DNA of 64,000 nt from assembly GCA_002707145.1 (NCBI GenBank), contig PAMD01000006.1, positions 62,001 to 126,000 on the forward strand. Reading direction: 5' to 3'. The position numbers were made by a program, and so were the translations under genes. Source of the stretch: Flavobacteriales bacterium (lineage in GTDB: Bacteria > Bacteroidota > Bacteroidia > Flavobacteriales > UBA7430). Below, in pieces: positions 19,705 through 27,835 of the stretch. Every line of letters starts with the position of its first letter. Positions within the stretch are counted from its first letter, which is position 1. The notes beneath the pieces are model-generated. The model worked only from the letters and a program-made list of their open reading frames with translations. It did no database searches and was not told the origin of the DNA.

Positions 19705-20241
19705 TTATATTATACTTAGTTCGGCTTTAACTGTAACTTTAATCTCATTGGCTAGCTTATCGGAAACGATCTTTGGAATATCAATCTCAAAATCAGAACA
19801 CAAAAGACTAAATTGAGAAGTTCCATGCAGTATGTTCTTCTTCATAGAGACTTTAACAGGCAATGTCATTTTTCGTTTTCGTCCATGAAAATCCATTTCG
19901 CCCTGAACCTGAAGTTGTATCTCTGAAGAGATTTTTTCTGGAAGATCAGTAAACTTTCCCCTAAATGTGGCTGTTGGATAAAGATCTGATTCCACATAAT
20001 TTTCATTAAAATGTTCTTCCATCAATGCGATCTTAAAATGAAATGCACGCAACTGAATTTGAAAAGCAATCTCTGCTGTTCCCAGATCGATAACAGCACC
20101 AACTTGTTTGTTAGTGGCCTCTACTATCTCTAAAGCCTCTTTTTCTGACAGGAAATAAACTTCGGCAGAACGAGTCATATATCTTTGGGCGCAAAGAGAA
20201 AAGGAAAAAGTCAAAAATAGAATAATTAATATGTTTTTCAT
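19705..20241 (-). CDS. YceI-like periplasmic lipocalin-fold protein
   Basis: A 178-residue exported protein (signal peptide about 1-18, ending FSLCAQ). It has the YceI-type pattern: FQIQLRAFHFKIALMEEHFNENY, then YPTATFRGKF, VQGEMDFHGRKRKM, LPVKVS, and a C-terminal FEIDIP strand. YceI proteins bind isoprenoid or other amphiphilic ligands; the ligand here is unknown. It lies between the cytochrome-like lipoprotein (2-bp gap) and the DUF5777 barrel (5-bp gap), suggesting one periplasmic module. Confidence 0.85.
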   Translation of the reverse strand: MKNILIILFLTFSFSLCAQRYMTRSAEVYFLSEKEALEIVEATNKQVGAVIDLGTAEIAFQIQLRAFHFKIALMEEHFNENYVESDLYPTATFRGKFTDLPEKISSEIQLQVQGEMDFHGRKRKMTLPVKVSMKKNILHGTSQFSLLCSDFEIDIPKIVSDKLANEIKVTVKAELSII

Positions 20242-20243
20242 AA

Positions 20244-20636
20244 CTAATTGTTTAAAGATCCTTGGTTTACCCAGGCAATAATTTTATTAATCTGACATTG
20301 CGGGATGCGATAACTAGAAGGCATCATTAAGGGATCTCCTTCCAAACGACTGACCCGATTTATCATACCACTAATACTTGGATCGGTGGCTGACGATTTA
20401 ATTTGAGAATGAGTCACCAATAATAATCCCGCAGATGCAGCGGATGAAGAAGTTCCTCCATGACAAGGAGAGCAATGATCAGCCACAATAGGAGAAATAT
20501 CTAATGCAAACGAAAGATAAGAAGTGTCGCAGAGTGTTACCCCATATAAGTTTTCCTCACTATCATAAGAGCAGTGAGGAAAAATCAAGAAACTTATAAT
20601 AGAAAAAAGAAATATTTTCAGATTAAGGTAACTCAT
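20244..20636 (-). CDS. Small c-type cytochrome-like lipoprotein
   Basis: A 130-residue exported protein. I choose ATG at 20636 (MSYLNLKIFLFSIISFLIF) because it gives a signal sequence ending PHC, a plausible lipoprotein cysteine; a frame from 20804 would add 56 unlikely residues. There is one CxxCH heme motif, CSPCHG, and a downstream MMPSS stretch whose Met may be the axial ligand, as in cytochrome domains of the planctomycete type. It probably sits in the periplasm on a lipid anchor and passes electrons; its partner is unknown. First gene of the trio with yceI and DUF5777. Confidence 0.82.
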   Translation of the reverse strand: MSYLNLKIFLFSIISFLIFPHCSYDSEENLYGVTLCDTSYLSFALDISPIVADHCSPCHGGTSSSAASAGLLLVTHSQIKSSATDPSISGMINRVSRLEGDPLMMPSSYRIPQCQINKIIAWVNQGSLNN

Positions 20637-20786
20637 ATCAATATAATTATCTAGAAAGGTACAACTATAAACTATTTTATGTGTTTTAAATAAAATTAAT
20701 TTTTGATTTATATTAGGAATAAAATTTATTTCGAACAACATTAGAGAATAATGTTTAAGACGCCTAGATATGTGTTTATTTTTAAA

Positions 20787-20794
20787 TAAATTTG
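20787..20794 (+). promoter_or_regulatory. -7 box of the OB-fold protein gene
   Basis: A perfect TAAATTTG, 18 bp before the ATG at 20813. No clear -33 TTG. The divergent cytochrome gene starts at 20636, so the 176-bp gap holds both promoters; I saw no other feature in it. Confidence 0.5.
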
Positions 20795-20812
20795 ATAAAA
20801 TCACATATAACT

Positions 20813-21199
20813 ATGAAAATAAAAATGATTATTTTTCTATCAGCACTAATCATCAGCTTATATATTGCGTACAGCTATGTCTACCAATCACATAGAGACA
20901 TTCGCAAAGAAAAGCCAAAATTCTTTATAAGCAGCGATAGCCTTCACCATCACTTTGCCCAACAACAACAACAAAAATCTCATAATTTATACATGAATCA
21001 GGTCTTAGTAGTTGAGGGAACTATTTTATCTTTGTCGCAACAGATGATTATGCTTAAACCAGGAATTTCCTGTCTGAAAGATAGCTCCTCTGAGTTTAAT
21101 TTAATAAATGTGGGAGACCGAGTAACGATAAAAGCCAGATGTATTGGTTATGACGATTTATTTGGAGAAGTCAAAATGGACCAAAGCACACTAAATTGA
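20813..21199 (+). CDS. Membrane-anchored OB-fold protein, tRNA_anti-like
   Basis: A 128-residue protein with an N-terminal hydrophobic anchor (about 4-22), a Gln-rich spacer (QQQQQ near residue 48) and a C-terminal OB-like region with VVEGTILSLSQQMIML, GDRVTIKARCIGYDD and a final strand. This matches the tRNA_anti-like family of Bacteroidota, of unknown role. The ATG at 20813 is preferred over an upstream frame start at 20792, which lies in the promoter box. The stop codon sits 41 bp before the DUF3108 gene, so they may be co-transcribed. Confidence 0.72.
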   Translation: MKIKMIIFLSALIISLYIAYSYVYQSHRDIRKEKPKFFISSDSLHHHFAQQQQQKSHNLYMNQVLVVEGTILSLSQQMIMLKPGISCLKDSSSEFNLINVGDRVTIKARCIGYDDLFGEVKMDQSTLN

Positions 21200-21240
21200 C
21201 CAACATTATTTACAACTTATTTGTAATGATCCCCTATAAT

Positions 21241-21993
21241 ATGAATCTTAAAATACTCTACATTTTAATATTTTCTGTTTACAGTTATAGTACTGCTCAG
21301 CCTACACAAACCCCATTTAATATTGGAGAGAAACTAGAATATAAAATCCATTACGGACCAATCGATGCTGGTATTGCTGAATTAAACGTAGGTTCCATTA
21401 ATAATCAGTACCAATTTATTGCAAAAGGAAGATCGACAGGGATTTTTAAACTATTCTTCAAAGTCGACGATTTCTATCAAAGTCAAGTAAACCCAATCAC
21501 ATTAAAACCAAACTATTTTTTTAGAGACATCAATGAAGGCGGCTATGAAAAAATTGAAAAAGTATTCTTTAACTACGAAAAAAATCAAGCTGAATCAACT
21601 CGGGATACTATATCCCTCCTTGATAATACACAGGATATCCTCTCTATATTTTACTATCTGAGAGCTCAAAACCACAAACAAATGGAAGTAGATAGCGTAA
21701 TTGCCTTGCAGGTATATTTAGACGATAAATTTATGTGTTCAAACCTTCGCTACTTAGGAAAAGATTCAATCAAAACAAAATTTGGCCTATTATCATCCAC
21801 CAAATGGGCACCAGAATTAGCCGTAGGACGAATCTTTAAAGACCCAGAAGATCTCGTTTTATGGATTAGTGATGATTCAAATAAAATACCACTGAGCCTC
21901 GAAGCTAAAATCAGAGTTGGATCCATAAAAATGGATCTTGTAAATTTCGAGGGACTAAAAGAACCCCTTGGATTTATATCAAAAAAAAAATAA
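21241..21993 (+). CDS. DUF3108 family exported protein
   Basis: A 250-residue protein with a signal peptide (MNLKILYILIFSVYSYSTAQ) followed directly by FNIGEKLEYKIHYGPIDAGIAEL, the hallmark of DUF3108. Later conserved pieces are FFKVDDFYQSQVNP, DILSIFYYLR and ISDDSNKIPLSLEAK. The family is periplasmic or outer-membrane associated and of unknown function. I chose ATG at 21241 because it starts the signal peptide; in-frame starts at 21196 (TTG) and 21226 are alternatives. Confidence 0.85.
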   Translation: MNLKILYILIFSVYSYSTAQPTQTPFNIGEKLEYKIHYGPIDAGIAELNVGSINNQYQFIAKGRSTGIFKLFFKVDDFYQSQVNPITLKPNYFFRDINEGGYEKIEKVFFNYEKNQAESTRDTISLLDNTQDILSIFYYLRAQNHKQMEVDSVIALQVYLDDKFMCSNLRYLGKDSIKTKFGLLSSTKWAPELAVGRIFKDPEDLVLWISDDSNKIPLSLEAKIRVGSIKMDLVNFEGLKEPLGFISKKK

Positions 21994-22052
21994 CCACTTT
22001 ATTTTGAAATATTCAAATCATATATGTGAGTTGAATTTGTAAATTAGCGGCG

Positions 22053-22931
22053 ATGAGTTTAAAACAAGATAAATTTAACAAAAGAAGACTGAGATCTTCT
22101 TATATCTCAGTAGTAGTTAGCATGAGTCTTGTACTATTTCTCATGGGTTTACTTAGCTCTATACTTTATCATTCTAAAACTCTAAGCCGAGAAATTCAAG
22201 AAAATATAGCCTTCACAATACTTATTAAAACTGATGCCAAACAAATAGCCATAAAGCAGTTTCAGAGAAAACTAGAACTTAATGATCACGTAAAAAAAAC
22301 AGAATATATTTCTAGGGATGAAGCAGCTCAAAATTTAGAACAACAGCTAGGTGAAGACTTCTTGAAATTTCTGGGATATAACCCCCTATCGAATGCAATC
22401 GATATTTATTTCAGTTCCTATTTTACCCAAAATACAAATGCAAAAGACATTGAAAAAGAATTACTTACATCTCCAATAGTAAAAGAGGTCCTTTACGATA
22501 AAAATTTAATTGATTTGATTAATAAAAATAGAGAAAAAGCGACTTATTTTTTAATTTTTTTGTGTCTTTTATTTAACCTAATTGCTATAGCCTTAATCAA
22601 TGCATCGATTCGACTCAGGATGTACTCCAAGCGTTTTCTGATTAAAACTATGCAGTTGGTTGGAGCCACCAAACATTTTATCCAAAAGCCTTTTATCTTA
22701 TCTGGATTAAAACATGGCTTTATAGCAGCAATAATTGCAATTATTGGTTTGGACTCCCTCTTCAGGTTCGGGATTAATTTCATTCCCGAAATGTTTGATC
22801 TAAATAACCCCTTTGCAAAAATTATTCTATATTCAGGAATTCTTACACTAGGAGTTCTAATACCCTGGATTTGCACTTATTTTGCTGTAAGGAAATACTT
22901 AAAATTAACGACTGACGAACTACATTATTGA
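22053..22931 (+). CDS. ftsX: Cell division ABC transporter permease FtsX
   Basis: Inner-membrane permease of FtsEX, which controls septal peptidoglycan hydrolysis. The protein has 292 residues: TM1 at about 17-40, a periplasmic domain (about 40-170) and three further TM segments, with the family motif QLVGATKHFI near residue 203. ftsE is not adjacent, as is common in Bacteroidota. It is followed by DUF3098 (1-bp gap) and uppP (9-bp gap), the conserved Bacteroidota order ftsX-DUF3098-uppP. Confidence 0.92.
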   Translation: MSLKQDKFNKRRLRSSYISVVVSMSLVLFLMGLLSSILYHSKTLSREIQENIAFTILIKTDAKQIAIKQFQRKLELNDHVKKTEYISRDEAAQNLEQQLGEDFLKFLGYNPLSNAIDIYFSSYFTQNTNAKDIEKELLTSPIVKEVLYDKNLIDLINKNREKATYFLIFLCLLFNLIAIALINASIRLRMYSKRFLIKTMQLVGATKHFIQKPFILSGLKHGFIAAIIAIIGLDSLFRFGINFIPEMFDLNNPFAKIILYSGILTLGVLIPWICTYFAVRKYLKLTTDELHY

Positions 22932-22932
22932 T

Positions 22933-23157
22933 ATGGAAGAAAACAAGATTTTATTTAAAAGAAAGAATTATCATCTCATGCTTCTTGGAGTTGCATTTAT
23001 TATTGTTGGTATGATTCTTATGTCTGGTGGAGGATCAGCTGATAAAACAAGCTTTAATCCAGACATATTTAGTCTACAACGCATTACCGTTGCCCCAATA
23101 TTTATATTGATTGGTTTTGTTATTGAGGTTTTTGCAATTATGTATAAGTCTAAATAA
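22933..23157 (+). CDS. DUF3098 small membrane protein
   Basis: A 74-residue protein with two transmembrane segments (about 14-33 and 51-70), separated by the family-typical SGGGSADKTSFNPDIFS loop, which matches DUF3098. Function is unknown, but it always sits between ftsX and uppP in Bacteroidota, suggesting a link to cell envelope growth. It starts 1 bp after the ftsX stop codon. Confidence 0.85.
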   Translation: MEENKILFKRKNYHLMLLGVAFIIVGMILMSGGGSADKTSFNPDIFSLQRITVAPIFILIGFVIEVFAIMYKSK

Positions 23158-23166
23158 ATCCTTCTG

Positions 23167-23955
23167 ATGGGAATCTTAGAAGCGTTTATTTTAGGAGTTG
23201 TGCAAGGGATAACTGAGTTCTTGCCGGTTAGTAGTAGTGGACACATAGAAATAGTAAAGGTTCTATTAAATACCCCCGTAAAAGAACAAAATTTACTCAT
23301 GACAATTGTACTTCACGTAGCTACAGCACTTAGTACAATTTTTGTTTTCTGGAAAGACATTAAACAGATACTCATAGGATTGTTTGAATTTCGCTTGAAT
23401 GAAGAACTTAAATTTTCACTGAAAATAATAATCTCTATGATACCAGCCGTCATGATAGGATTATTTTTTGAAGCTGAAATAGAATCTCTTTTTAAAGGCC
23501 AGATTATTTTAGTGGGAAGCTTCCTTATTTTAACAGGTCTACTTTTATTTTTGGCTAATCAAGCAATACAAACAGGACAAAAAGTAACTAAAACAAAGGC
23601 CTTACTGATTGGAATAGCTCAAGCAATTGCTATTTTACCTGGAATTTCTAGATCTGGAGCAACAATCGCCACATCTGTACTTTTGGGCATAGACCGCGAA
23701 AAAGCAGCTCGTTTCTCATTTCTAATGGTAGTACCACTTATACTTGGAAAAATAACCAAAGATCTTCTCGATGGAGAAATACAGACAGAATATAACTCCT
23801 CCCTGCCCTTAGTTATCGGGTTTATTGCTGCTTTTCTGACCGGTTTAATCGCTTGTAAATGGATGATTGCACTTGTAAAAAAAAGTCAACTCAAATACTT
23901 CTCTTACTATTGTTTTCTCGCGGGAAGTATTAGTTTGATTTTGAGCTTGATCTAA
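23167..23955 (+). CDS. uppP: Undecaprenyl-diphosphate phosphatase
   Basis: Inner-membrane enzyme that dephosphorylates undecaprenyl diphosphate to recycle the wall-lipid carrier made by UppS (encoded at 45.8 kb). The protein has 262 residues and about seven or eight TM segments. The two active-site motifs are clear: GITEFLPVSSSGH near residue 14 and LPGISRSGATI near residue 160. It is the last gene of ftsX-DUF3098-uppP. truB, the next gene in many relatives, is not downstream here. Confidence 0.95.
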   Translation: MGILEAFILGVVQGITEFLPVSSSGHIEIVKVLLNTPVKEQNLLMTIVLHVATALSTIFVFWKDIKQILIGLFEFRLNEELKFSLKIIISMIPAVMIGLFFEAEIESLFKGQIILVGSFLILTGLLLFLANQAIQTGQKVTKTKALLIGIAQAIAILPGISRSGATIATSVLLGIDREKAARFSFLMVVPLILGKITKDLLDGEIQTEYNSSLPLVIGFIAAFLTGLIACKWMIALVKKSQLKYFSYYCFLAGSISLILSLI

Positions 23956-24051
23956 ATCTGAAATATATACAGTCTACACGGACTCAAGAAAAGAAGCAAC
24001 CTGGACAAAGAAAAAGTAGTATTGCAGTGATTCAAAAGATTAGTTTAAATC

Positions 24052-24059
24052 TATATTTG
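24052..24059 (+). promoter_or_regulatory. -7 box upstream of the ketoacyl synthase-like gene
   Basis: A perfect TATATTTG ending 4 bp before the ATG at 24064, so the mRNA is predicted to be leaderless. The preceding 100 bp after uppP hold no recognisable gene. Confidence 0.6.
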
Positions 24060-24063
24060 TGCT

Positions 24064-25227
24064 ATGTCAGATAAAACAATCATCCTTAGCATGGGAAGTA
24101 TTTCAGCACTAGGAAGCCATCCTGAAGAAGTTTGGAAAAACTATCTAAATGGATTTCCTCGAATTGGACTATGCTGTTATAACAACTGCAATACCCCAGT
24201 TGGAAAGTTACACCTGAAGGAAGAAGAATTGATCAAAAGCGTTAGGACTGAAAATAGCCATTATCGCCGCTTGGATAAAACTGTACTTTTATCCATTATC
24301 GCCTCAAGACAGGCTGTAAAAAACGGAGGTTGGGAAAACAAAAAAGACATCAGTATTAATATAGGTTCTTCCCGGGGAGCTACACATTTGTTTGAAAAAT
24401 ACCACAAACACTTTATAGAAAATACCGGAAAAAGATTGAATCCCAATGTTTCCCCCACAACGACATTGGGAAACATATCTTCATGGACTGGTCATGACTT
24501 AAAATACACTGGTTCTTCATTCTCACACTCCATCACATGCAGTACATCACTGCACTCTATTCTAAACGGAAAAGCTTGGATTGATTCTGGTATGGCATCT
24601 AGATTTATTGCTGGAGGATCTGAAGCATCGCTGAGTGACTTTACAATAGCTCAAATGAGTGCATTGAGAATTTATTCTCAAGAAAAAGGACTTTATCCCT
24701 CTTTACCTCTTGAATCAAATAAAAAAAACAACTCAATGGTCTTAGGGGAAGGATCAGCAGTATTTTGCCTTGAAAAAGATGCAAATCAAGAGCGAATAGC
24801 TGTTATTGAAGGTGTCGGTTTTGCCACAGAACCTATCCAACATAATACATCTCTTTCCGCCAATGCCGACTGTTTGAGAAAATCTATGAAAATGGCTCTT
24901 AAAAATGCCCAATTGACTCGAGTTGATTCGATTGTCATGCACGCTCCAGGAACCCTTCGAGGGGATGAAAGCGAAATCAAAGCCGTCAAAAATTTATTTA
25001 GCGATAATATTCCGCATTTAATTTCCACCAAACACCTTTCAGGGCATACATTTGGAGCCTCAGGAGCTTTGAGTTTAGAATTAGCTATTTTGATGTTACA
25101 AAAGCAACAATCCGTCTTTCTTCCATATCCAAGTGTCGGAGGAAAGAATTTAAATAAACTTGATCACATAATGGTTAACTCTACAGGTTTTGGAGGAAAT
25201 GCCGTGAGTATCATTTTATCTAAATAA
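24064..25227 (+). CDS. Beta-ketoacyl synthase (KAS II/FabF-like), next to bioB
   Basis: A 387-residue condensing enzyme shorter and more diverged than FabF. The triad is present: Cys near 159 in SITCSTSLHSI, His near 293 in MHAPGT, and His near 328 in KHLSGHTFGASG. The N-terminus (TIILSMGSISALGSHPEEVW) and GEGSAVFCLE also fit the family. It sits 51 bp before bioB in the same direction, although bioB also has its own promoter. In Bacteroidota a similar synthase is often near biotin genes; a role in making the pimeloyl precursor is inference. Secondary metabolite or other fatty acid roles are possible. Confidence 0.82.
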   Translation: MSDKTIILSMGSISALGSHPEEVWKNYLNGFPRIGLCCYNNCNTPVGKLHLKEEELIKSVRTENSHYRRLDKTVLLSIIASRQAVKNGGWENKKDISINIGSSRGATHLFEKYHKHFIENTGKRLNPNVSPTTTLGNISSWTGHDLKYTGSSFSHSITCSTSLHSILNGKAWIDSGMASRFIAGGSEASLSDFTIAQMSALRIYSQEKGLYPSLPLESNKKNNSMVLGEGSAVFCLEKDANQERIAVIEGVGFATEPIQHNTSLSANADCLRKSMKMALKNAQLTRVDSIVMHAPGTLRGDESEIKAVKNLFSDNIPHLISTKHLSGHTFGASGALSLELAILMLQKQQSVFLPYPSVGGKNLNKLDHIMVNSTGFGGNAVSIILSK

Positions 25228-25251
25228 AATCAAATAGCTCAAAATAAGCAT

Positions 25252-25259
25252 TATATTTG
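25252..25259 (+). promoter_or_regulatory. -7 box of the bioB promoter
   Basis: A perfect TATATTTG 19 bp before the bioB ATG, within the 51-bp gap after the ketoacyl synthase gene. I saw no BirA-like operator palindrome in the gap. Confidence 0.6.
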
Positions 25260-25278
25260 ATAAGCAATTATATTAAAA

Positions 25279-26397
25279 ATGAAAGAAAACAAAAATTTAT
25301 GGACAAAGGAAGAGATCTTGGATCTCTACAACAAACCTCTTTTAGAATTAATATTTGAGGCAGCCCAAATTCATCGAATCCATCATGATCCAAAAGAAGT
25401 TCAAGTAAGTACTCTTTTGTCTATTAAAACAGGTGGTTGCCCTGAAGACTGTGGTTATTGTCCACAAGCATCAAGATACCATACCGATATTGAAAAAAAT
25501 GATCTTATGACTGTTAAAAAAGTGAAAGCTCAAGCCTTAAGAGCTAGAAGCTTTGGATCATCTCGAGTATGTATGGGGGCTGCTTGGAGAAATGTAAAAG
25601 AAGGCAAAGACTTTGATCAGGTACTAGAAATGGTTCGAACAGTTCGAGACCTAGACATGGAGGTCTGCTGTACTCTTGGAATGCTTACTGAAAACCAAGC
25701 AAAAAGACTATCTGAAGCTGGGCTATATGCTTATAATCATAATCTTGATACTTCCGAAGAACATTACAAAAAAGTGATTTCTACTCGCGGATATGAAGAC
25801 CGAATTGAAACCATAGGAAATGTAAGAAAAGCAGGTCTGACTGTTTGTTCGGGAGGCATTATAGGTATGGGCGAATCTCCTATGGATAGAGCCGCTATGT
25901 TGGTCACTTTATCTAAATTAAATCCATACCCAGAATCTGTACCTATCAATGCACTGGTTGCCGTAGAGGGAACTCCCATGGAAGAACAAGAAAAAATACC
26001 TATCTGGGATATAATTAGGATGGTCGCAACTACCAGAATTGTTCTTCCAAAAACGACTGTTCGGCTTTCTGCAGGAAGAACACAAATGACAGACGAAGGA
26101 CAAGCAATGTGCTTTATGGCTGGAGCAGGATCAATATTTGCAGGAGACAAACTTCTTACCACACCAAATCCTGACATAAATAAAGATATGGAGTTATTCG
26201 GAATATTGGGATTATCTGCTCAAAAACCCTACAAGAAAGGAGATAAACCCGAAGTCAATGAAAACTATAAAATCAGTGACGAAAAAAAAGAAAAACCTAT
26301 TTGGTCTAGACCAGGTCACAAAATAGATGCTAATATTGCTGCTACTAAAAATGCAATGGAAATAAAACAAAAAACAAAACTCACTTTAAAACAATAA
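25279..26397 (+). CDS. bioB: Biotin synthase
   Basis: Radical SAM enzyme that inserts sulfur into dethiobiotin, the last step of biotin synthesis. The protein has 372 residues. The SAM-cluster cysteines are in GGCPEDCGYCPQAS near residues 55-62. The arginine/cysteine ligands of the second cluster fall in VCMGAAWR, CCTLGM and RLSAGR. A C-terminal tail of about 35 residues (KISDEKKEKPIWSRPGHK) extends past the core, as in Bacteroidota homologues. No other bio genes are next to it except the ketoacyl synthase upstream. Confidence 0.96.
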   Translation: MKENKNLWTKEEILDLYNKPLLELIFEAAQIHRIHHDPKEVQVSTLLSIKTGGCPEDCGYCPQASRYHTDIEKNDLMTVKKVKAQALRARSFGSSRVCMGAAWRNVKEGKDFDQVLEMVRTVRDLDMEVCCTLGMLTENQAKRLSEAGLYAYNHNLDTSEEHYKKVISTRGYEDRIETIGNVRKAGLTVCSGGIIGMGESPMDRAAMLVTLSKLNPYPESVPINALVAVEGTPMEEQEKIPIWDIIRMVATTRIVLPKTTVRLSAGRTQMTDEGQAMCFMAGAGSIFAGDKLLTTPNPDINKDMELFGILGLSAQKPYKKGDKPEVNENYKISDEKKEKPIWSRPGHKIDANIAATKNAMEIKQKTKLTLKQ

Positions 26398-26398
26398 T

Positions 26399-27049
26399 AT
26401 GAAAAAAATCATTCTACTACTTTATATTCTTTCTATGTCATTTTCTACTCACGCGCAAAAATTTTCTTGGGGGCCAAAAATTAGTATTTCTTCTCCAACG
26501 CTTAAACTCAGTGACCTTTCCTCTGCGAGTGTTGAAGATCAGGCAATAAGTCTACTTGAGCAATCAAATCCATCTATCGGATTTCAACTGGGTGTTTTTG
26601 CAAGAGCCTCCTTTCTTGGATTCTATGTTCAACCCGAAGTTCTATTGAGTAATTCCAGTTCAGAAATTAGTTACAGTGATATTACAGACCTGGAAAACCC
26701 TTTGGAATTAGTGGGAGATGTAAAATTAAACAAATTAGATGTTCCAGTACTTTTCGGAAAACGCTTTTTCAAAATTATTAGAGTGAATGCAGGACCTGTT
26801 TTTACTCTACTTCTGAGCCAAGATGTAGAACAACAATCGAATACAGCAAAAGAAATTGAAACTAACTATAAAGACTCTACTGTGGGTGCTCAGTTCGGAG
26901 TTGGACTAGATTTAGCTCTAGTGACAATTGACTTGAGATATGAAATAGCCCTTCAGAATATTTCTGAGGGATTAACTATTGGTGACACTCAATTTGTTGC
27001 CAACCAAAGATTAAATCAACTAATGCTATCTCTAGGAATGAAATTTTAA
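26399..27049 (+). CDS. Outer-membrane beta-barrel protein (OMP_b-brl_2 type)
   Basis: A 216-residue protein with a signal peptide ending STHAQ (about residue 19), followed by alternating strands typical of an eight-stranded barrel: KFSWGPKISIS, GFQLGVFAR, GFYVQPEVLL, KLDVPVLFGKRFF, VNAGPVFTLLL, GAQFGVGLDL, and the terminal LMLSLGMKF with a final Phe. It has the look of the PorT-like/OMP_b-brl_2 family but no specific function. It starts 1 bp after bioB ends, so it is co-transcribed, though its role in biotin metabolism is unproven. Confidence 0.78.
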   Translation: MKKIILLLYILSMSFSTHAQKFSWGPKISISSPTLKLSDLSSASVEDQAISLLEQSNPSIGFQLGVFARASFLGFYVQPEVLLSNSSSEISYSDITDLENPLELVGDVKLNKLDVPVLFGKRFFKIIRVNAGPVFTLLLSQDVEQQSNTAKEIETNYKDSTVGAQFGVGLDLALVTIDLRYEIALQNISEGLTIGDTQFVANQRLNQLMLSLGMKF

Positions 27050-27058
27050 ACCCTAAAA

Positions 27059-27385
27059 CTATTTTAGCTTAGGATTATCTCTGTGTCGATTTGTATCGCG
27101 CAGAGATTTTTTTTTGAGATTAGCATGCATTGCCTTACCTAAGTCAATACCCGTTTGATTTGCAATACAAGTCAAAACAAACAATACATCTGCGAGTTCA
27201 TCTGCTAAATCCATGTCCTTATCAGATGCTTTTTCTGACTGGTCTCCGTATCTTCTAGACATAATTCGAGCAACTTCCCCAACCTCTTCGGTCAGTATGA
27301 CCATATTAGTTAATTCACTGAAATACCTAACACCATATTTCTTAATCCATGCATCTACGTTATTTTGTAAGTCATTAAGTTCCAT
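27059..27385 (-). CDS. MazG-like nucleotide pyrophosphohydrolase
   Basis: A 108-residue all-alpha NTP pyrophosphohydrolase of the MazG-like family that hydrolyses non-canonical nucleoside triphosphates. The metal-binding pattern is TEEVGEVARIM (EExxE) at about 32-42 and DELADVLF (ExxD) at about 62-69. Its start ATG overlaps the ancestral dtd stop codon by one base (TAATG), so it was the third gene of rsgA-dtd-mazG. It is convergent with the barrel gene after 9 bp. Confidence 0.88.
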   Translation of the reverse strand: MELNDLQNNVDAWIKKYGVRYFSELTNMVILTEEVGEVARIMSRRYGDQSEKASDKDMDLADELADVLFVLTCIANQTGIDLGKAMHANLKKKSLRDTNRHRDNPKLK

Positions 27386-27835
27386 TACTCTCTTATTTTT
27401 GAATCAATATTTATTATGACGGAAACGTCATTGCGACTAAAAACTTGCACATATTCTCTGAATTGTCAAGTAAAAATTTTTTCCAAATTCTCATCAATAG
27501 AATATTTAAGTTCATTATACATTGGTCCCGCAAATTCTAGGGAAGCGGAATTTATGAATGAGGGAAGATCCCTTTTTTTTTGTGTTTGCAAAAAGTGTAC
27601 ACTGACTAATTAAAAGAATATCTCCCGCTTCCTTCCACCAATAAAAATTTATTTTTCCTTTAAAATTAAAAAAATCCGCAGTAAACATATTTTATTAGAT
27701 AACCAAATAATATTTTTTTGAGTATGTTATCATTGCCAATTTATGAAGACTAATAATCCTTTGCTAATTTCGGATATCTCTTTTCCAAAATATATGAACA
27801 GAAGATTGCTTTACTCTTTGAATAGTTCCTCTCAT
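27385..27835 (-). pseudogene. dtd: Decayed D-aminoacyl-tRNA deacylase gene
   Basis: Full-length but broken dtd. On the minus strand from ATG 27835 it reads MRGTIQRVKQSSVHI, the DTD N-terminus. After a frameshift it continues EISKGLLVFI and KNIIWLSNKI, then in another frame EAGDILLISQCTLFANTKK. A frameshift at an A9 run is followed by DLPSFINSASLEFAGPMYNE, then an in-frame TGA, then QFREYVQVFSRND and IINIDSKIRE to the final TAA at 27385-27387. The active-site GPVT region has become NDVSVI. There are at least three frameshifts and three stops. Both junctions with rsgA and mazG keep TAATG overlaps, so the gene decayed in place. Confidence 0.88.

Noticed and set aside
23956..24063. Remnant of truB after uppP
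   Set aside because: I read all forward frames and found no TruB motif; only a promoter box is recognisable.
27572..27580. The homopolymer frameshift in dtd as a sequencing error
   Set aside because: It may be, but at least two other frameshifts, several stops and loss of the active-site motif make the gene broken regardless.
27416..27613. A 65-codon forward reading frame
   Set aside because: It is antisense to the decayed dtd gene; its reverse reading gives DTD motifs, so the forward frame is a shadow.
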